Shown: in pieces, positions 62,362 through 64,000 of the stretch
How positions within the stretch are numbered: the first letter of the stretch is position 1
Layout: each line of letters begins with the position of its first letter
Source: JBGSKY01 sp041740995
GTDB taxonomy: Bacteria > Planctomycetota > Planctomycetia > Pirellulales > Pirellulaceae
Reading direction: 5' to 3'
DNA: 64,000 nucleotides
NCBI GenBank assembly: GCA_041740995.1
Contig: JBGSKY010000094.1
Location: 1 to 64,000, forward strand
Position numbers and translations under genes: made by a program
Notes under the pieces: model-generated
The model's input: only the letters and a program-made list of their open reading frames with translations
What the model was told of the DNA's origin: nothing
The model's database searches: none

Positions 62362-63240
62362 TCAAGCTTCGAAAGATCGACCGGTGATACGCTCGTACGC
62401 CATTTTGTAACGCTCTGCTGTCGCAGCAACGATCGACTCGGGTAATTCAGGCGGAGGACTTTTTCGGTCCCAGGTCGACTGCATCAAATACTCGCGAACG
62501 AACTGTTTGTCCATCGAAGTTTGCGAAGCACCGGGCGTATAAGCTGCGGCATCCCAAAACCTAGACGAATCCGGTGTAAGAACTTCATCGATCAATAGGA
62601 TTCGACCGTCGGACCAACCAAATTCAAACTTTGTGTCTGCAATGATGACACCTCGCTGAGCAGCAAGTTGGCTTGCTTGTTCATAGATTTTCAAGCTGAG
62701 ATCACGCATCGTTGCGGCCATCTCTTCACCTATAAAATTCTTCATGGTCGTGAAGTCAACGTTTTCATCGTGACCGTTATCAACTTTTGTGGCAGGCGTG
62801 AAAATCGGCTCCGGCAGTTGGCTGCATTGTTGCAAGCCGGTCGGAAGGGTGTTGCCGCAAATCTTGCCATTGGATTGATACTCCCGCCAACCTGAGCCCT
62901 CCAAGTAGCCGCGAACCACACATTCAAACGGTATGACTCGCGCTTTTCGAACGAGCATGCTGCGACCGACCAGCTCCTTTGCCGAGTCAAGACAAGCGAC
63001 CTCTGCTGGTAACTGATTGCTGATGAAGTGATTGGGAACGTCAAGCTGTTCAAACCAAAACTCACTTAGCTTAGTTAGCAATCGGCCTTTATTTGGAATC
63101 GCTGGTGAGAGAACGTAATCGAAGGCGCTGATACGATCGGTGCTGACGATCAATAATTCGTCCCCCAGATCATAACAATCGCGGACCTTGCCGCTGCGTT
63201 TGGGAAAGGGGAGGTCAGTCGAAGTTAATGCTTTGCTCAT
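62362..63240 (-). CDS. purC: Phosphoribosylaminoimidazole-succinocarboxamide synthase
   Basis: 292 aa from the ATG at 63238-63240; a longer start at 63312 adds an unconserved 24 residues. The enzyme (SAICAR synthase) joins aspartate to CAIR with ATP in purine synthesis. Motifs: KRSGKVRDCYDLGDELLIVS, TDRISAFDYVLSPAIPNKG, ECVVRGYLEGSGWREYQSNG, GVIIADTKFEFGWSDGRILL and DEVLTPDSSRFWDAAAYTPG. The length is that of the longer, yeast-like bacterial form. It is a stand-alone minus-strand gene here, not in a pur operon. Confidence 0.97.
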   Translation of the reverse strand: MSKALTSTDLPFPKRSGKVRDCYDLGDELLIVSTDRISAFDYVLSPAIPNKGRLLTKLSEFWFEQLDVPNHFISNQLPAEVACLDSAKELVGRSMLVRKARVIPFECVVRGYLEGSGWREYQSNGKICGNTLPTGLQQCSQLPEPIFTPATKVDNGHDENVDFTTMKNFIGEEMAATMRDLSLKIYEQASQLAAQRGVIIADTKFEFGWSDGRILLIDEVLTPDSSRFWDAAAYTPGASQTSMDKQFVREYLMQSTWDRKSPPPELPESIVAATAERYKMAYERITGRSFEA

Positions 63241-63426
63241 GCAGGCGAATTCGGTTGAAACTATGTGCGTATTTGAGCTTTTCGCAAACTCAATAAATCC
63301 AGGCCGATCCACAAAGACAATCTCTTCGCCATCGGCCTGCCGATGAACGTCACCATCGAACGCAGATCATAACCAGAAACACAGACCAGTAACACTCGTC
63401 CGCCTCTTTCCGACTATTGCAACAAA

Positions 63427-64000
63427 TTACGGAGCAACAAAATGATTGATGGTCCGACCGGTTTCAATTTGTTCACATCCTAGCCGGAGCGATTTGCCGT
63501 CGAAACTTGATGCACCTTCGACGAGGAAACTTCGCTGTCCAGTCTCACGTACATTGAGCATTTGAATTTTCTGCCTCGGTTGATCTGGTGCATAGAGCGT
63601 CAGATCAAATGAAGCAGCACTGCCAGTGCTGTTGAAAATGAAGACATCAATCTGCAGTTGATCGCTGCCGCGTAACTGTCGTTTTGACTGAATTTTGATT
63701 CCCGGCAATCCAACGTGAATCGATTCATCCACAATGAATTGAAACTGTCGAGGCGATTCCATTTTGACAACCAAGCCGATAGGCACCTCGCCCTCGGTCA
63801 GGTCCGATCGTACTGGCACTGGCATGACGAAAACGTTGGACTCGTTAGGTTGCATCGCAAAAGGCAATCGTAGATTGGGCTCGCGAGTTAATTCGTTTGC
63901 CGAGACGAAGATTTGGCCTGACGCGGGAAAACCTTCTGGATTGTTAATCTGAATTGGCAAGTCAGCAACCAGATTTGCACTACTAACGAGGTCTTCGATG
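63427..64000 (-). CDS. Secreted beta-rich protein of unknown function (5' end outside window)
   Basis: At least 190 codons, open through the right window edge; the visible part is the C-terminus. It reads as beta-sandwich domains: QINNPEGFPASGQIFVSANE, then PVPVRSDLTEGEVPIGLVVK and FIFNSTGSAASFDLTLYAPD. This is reminiscent of Ig-like/NEW3-type modules of exported planctomycete proteins. I cannot name a family. Because the start is outside the window, the full size and any catalytic domain are unknown. Confidence 0.65.
   Translation of the reverse strand, partial: IEDLVSSANLVADLPIQINNPEGFPASGQIFVSANELTREPNLRLPFAMQPNESNVFVMPVPVRSDLTEGEVPIGLVVKMESPRQFQFIVDESIHVGLPGIKIQSKRQLRGSDQLQIDVFIFNSTGSAASFDLTLYAPDQPRQKIQMLNVRETGQRSFLVEGASSFDGKSLRLGCEQIETGRTINHFVAP

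Overview
The window looks like a chromosome segment of a planctomycete of the Pirellulaceae type. Three separate pairs of DUF1549/DUF1553 (cytochrome c-like) and DUF1501 (twin-arginine leader) genes, a DUF1570-like metallopeptidase, exosortase genes with their TIGR03790 companion, and a base composition near 50% GC all point that way. The species cannot be named from the sequence. No insertion sequence, prophage, CRISPR array or rRNA gene was seen.

Layout. 1-6.0 kb (minus strand): TPR membrane protein, TIGR03790 protein and a Wzc/Wzz-like polysaccharide co-polymerase/ATPase cut by the window edge. 6.4-10.6 kb: a secreted protein of unknown function and the first DUF1549/DUF1501 pair. 11-15.3 kb: housekeeping block with rny-ymdB, rpsL-rpsG and tRNA-Leu(CAA). 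15.3-39.3 kb (plus strand): a ~24 kb polysaccharide cluster. It opens with a promoter and a NusG-family specialised factor, then an exosortase-like protein, CDP-glucose 4,6-dehydratase, six glycosyltransferases, several methyltransferases (two FkbM type), Wzx flippase, Wzy-like polymerase, a CDP-paratose 2-epimerase-like enzyme, a WcaF-like acyltransferase, a complete exosortase and a TPR protein. 39.4-40.7 kb: a broken sulfatase and non-coding debris. 40.7-47.6 kb: a reductive pyrimidine (uracil) catabolism cluster: beta-ureidopropionase, NCS2 nucleobase permease, class III aminotransferase and a PreA-like dehydrogenase, divergent from CoA-acylating (methyl)malonate-semialdehyde dehydrogenase. 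47.6-52.3 kb: HExxH-plus-leucine-rich-repeat protein, M13 peptidase and a membrane protein. 52.3-61.3 kb: two more DUF1549/DUF1501 pairs and an SGNH hydrolase. 61.3-64 kb: small Cys-rich lipoprotein, small hypothetical, purC and a partial secreted protein.

How the genes work together. The polysaccharide genes form a Wzx/Wzy-type assembly line whose Wzc-like partner lies at the left edge, interleaved with exosortase genes. The most striking observation is that this locus carries two exosortase-family proteins with the same architecture. The one at 34.6 kb keeps the catalytic Cys/Arg/His. The one at 16.2 kb aligns without gaps through the core but has lost all three. The pyrimidine genes cover uptake, reduction, N-carbamoyl-beta-alanine hydrolysis, transamination and oxidation to acetyl-CoA. 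The dihydropyrimidinase step is missing from the window, and the PreA-like protein lacks its ferredoxin domain.
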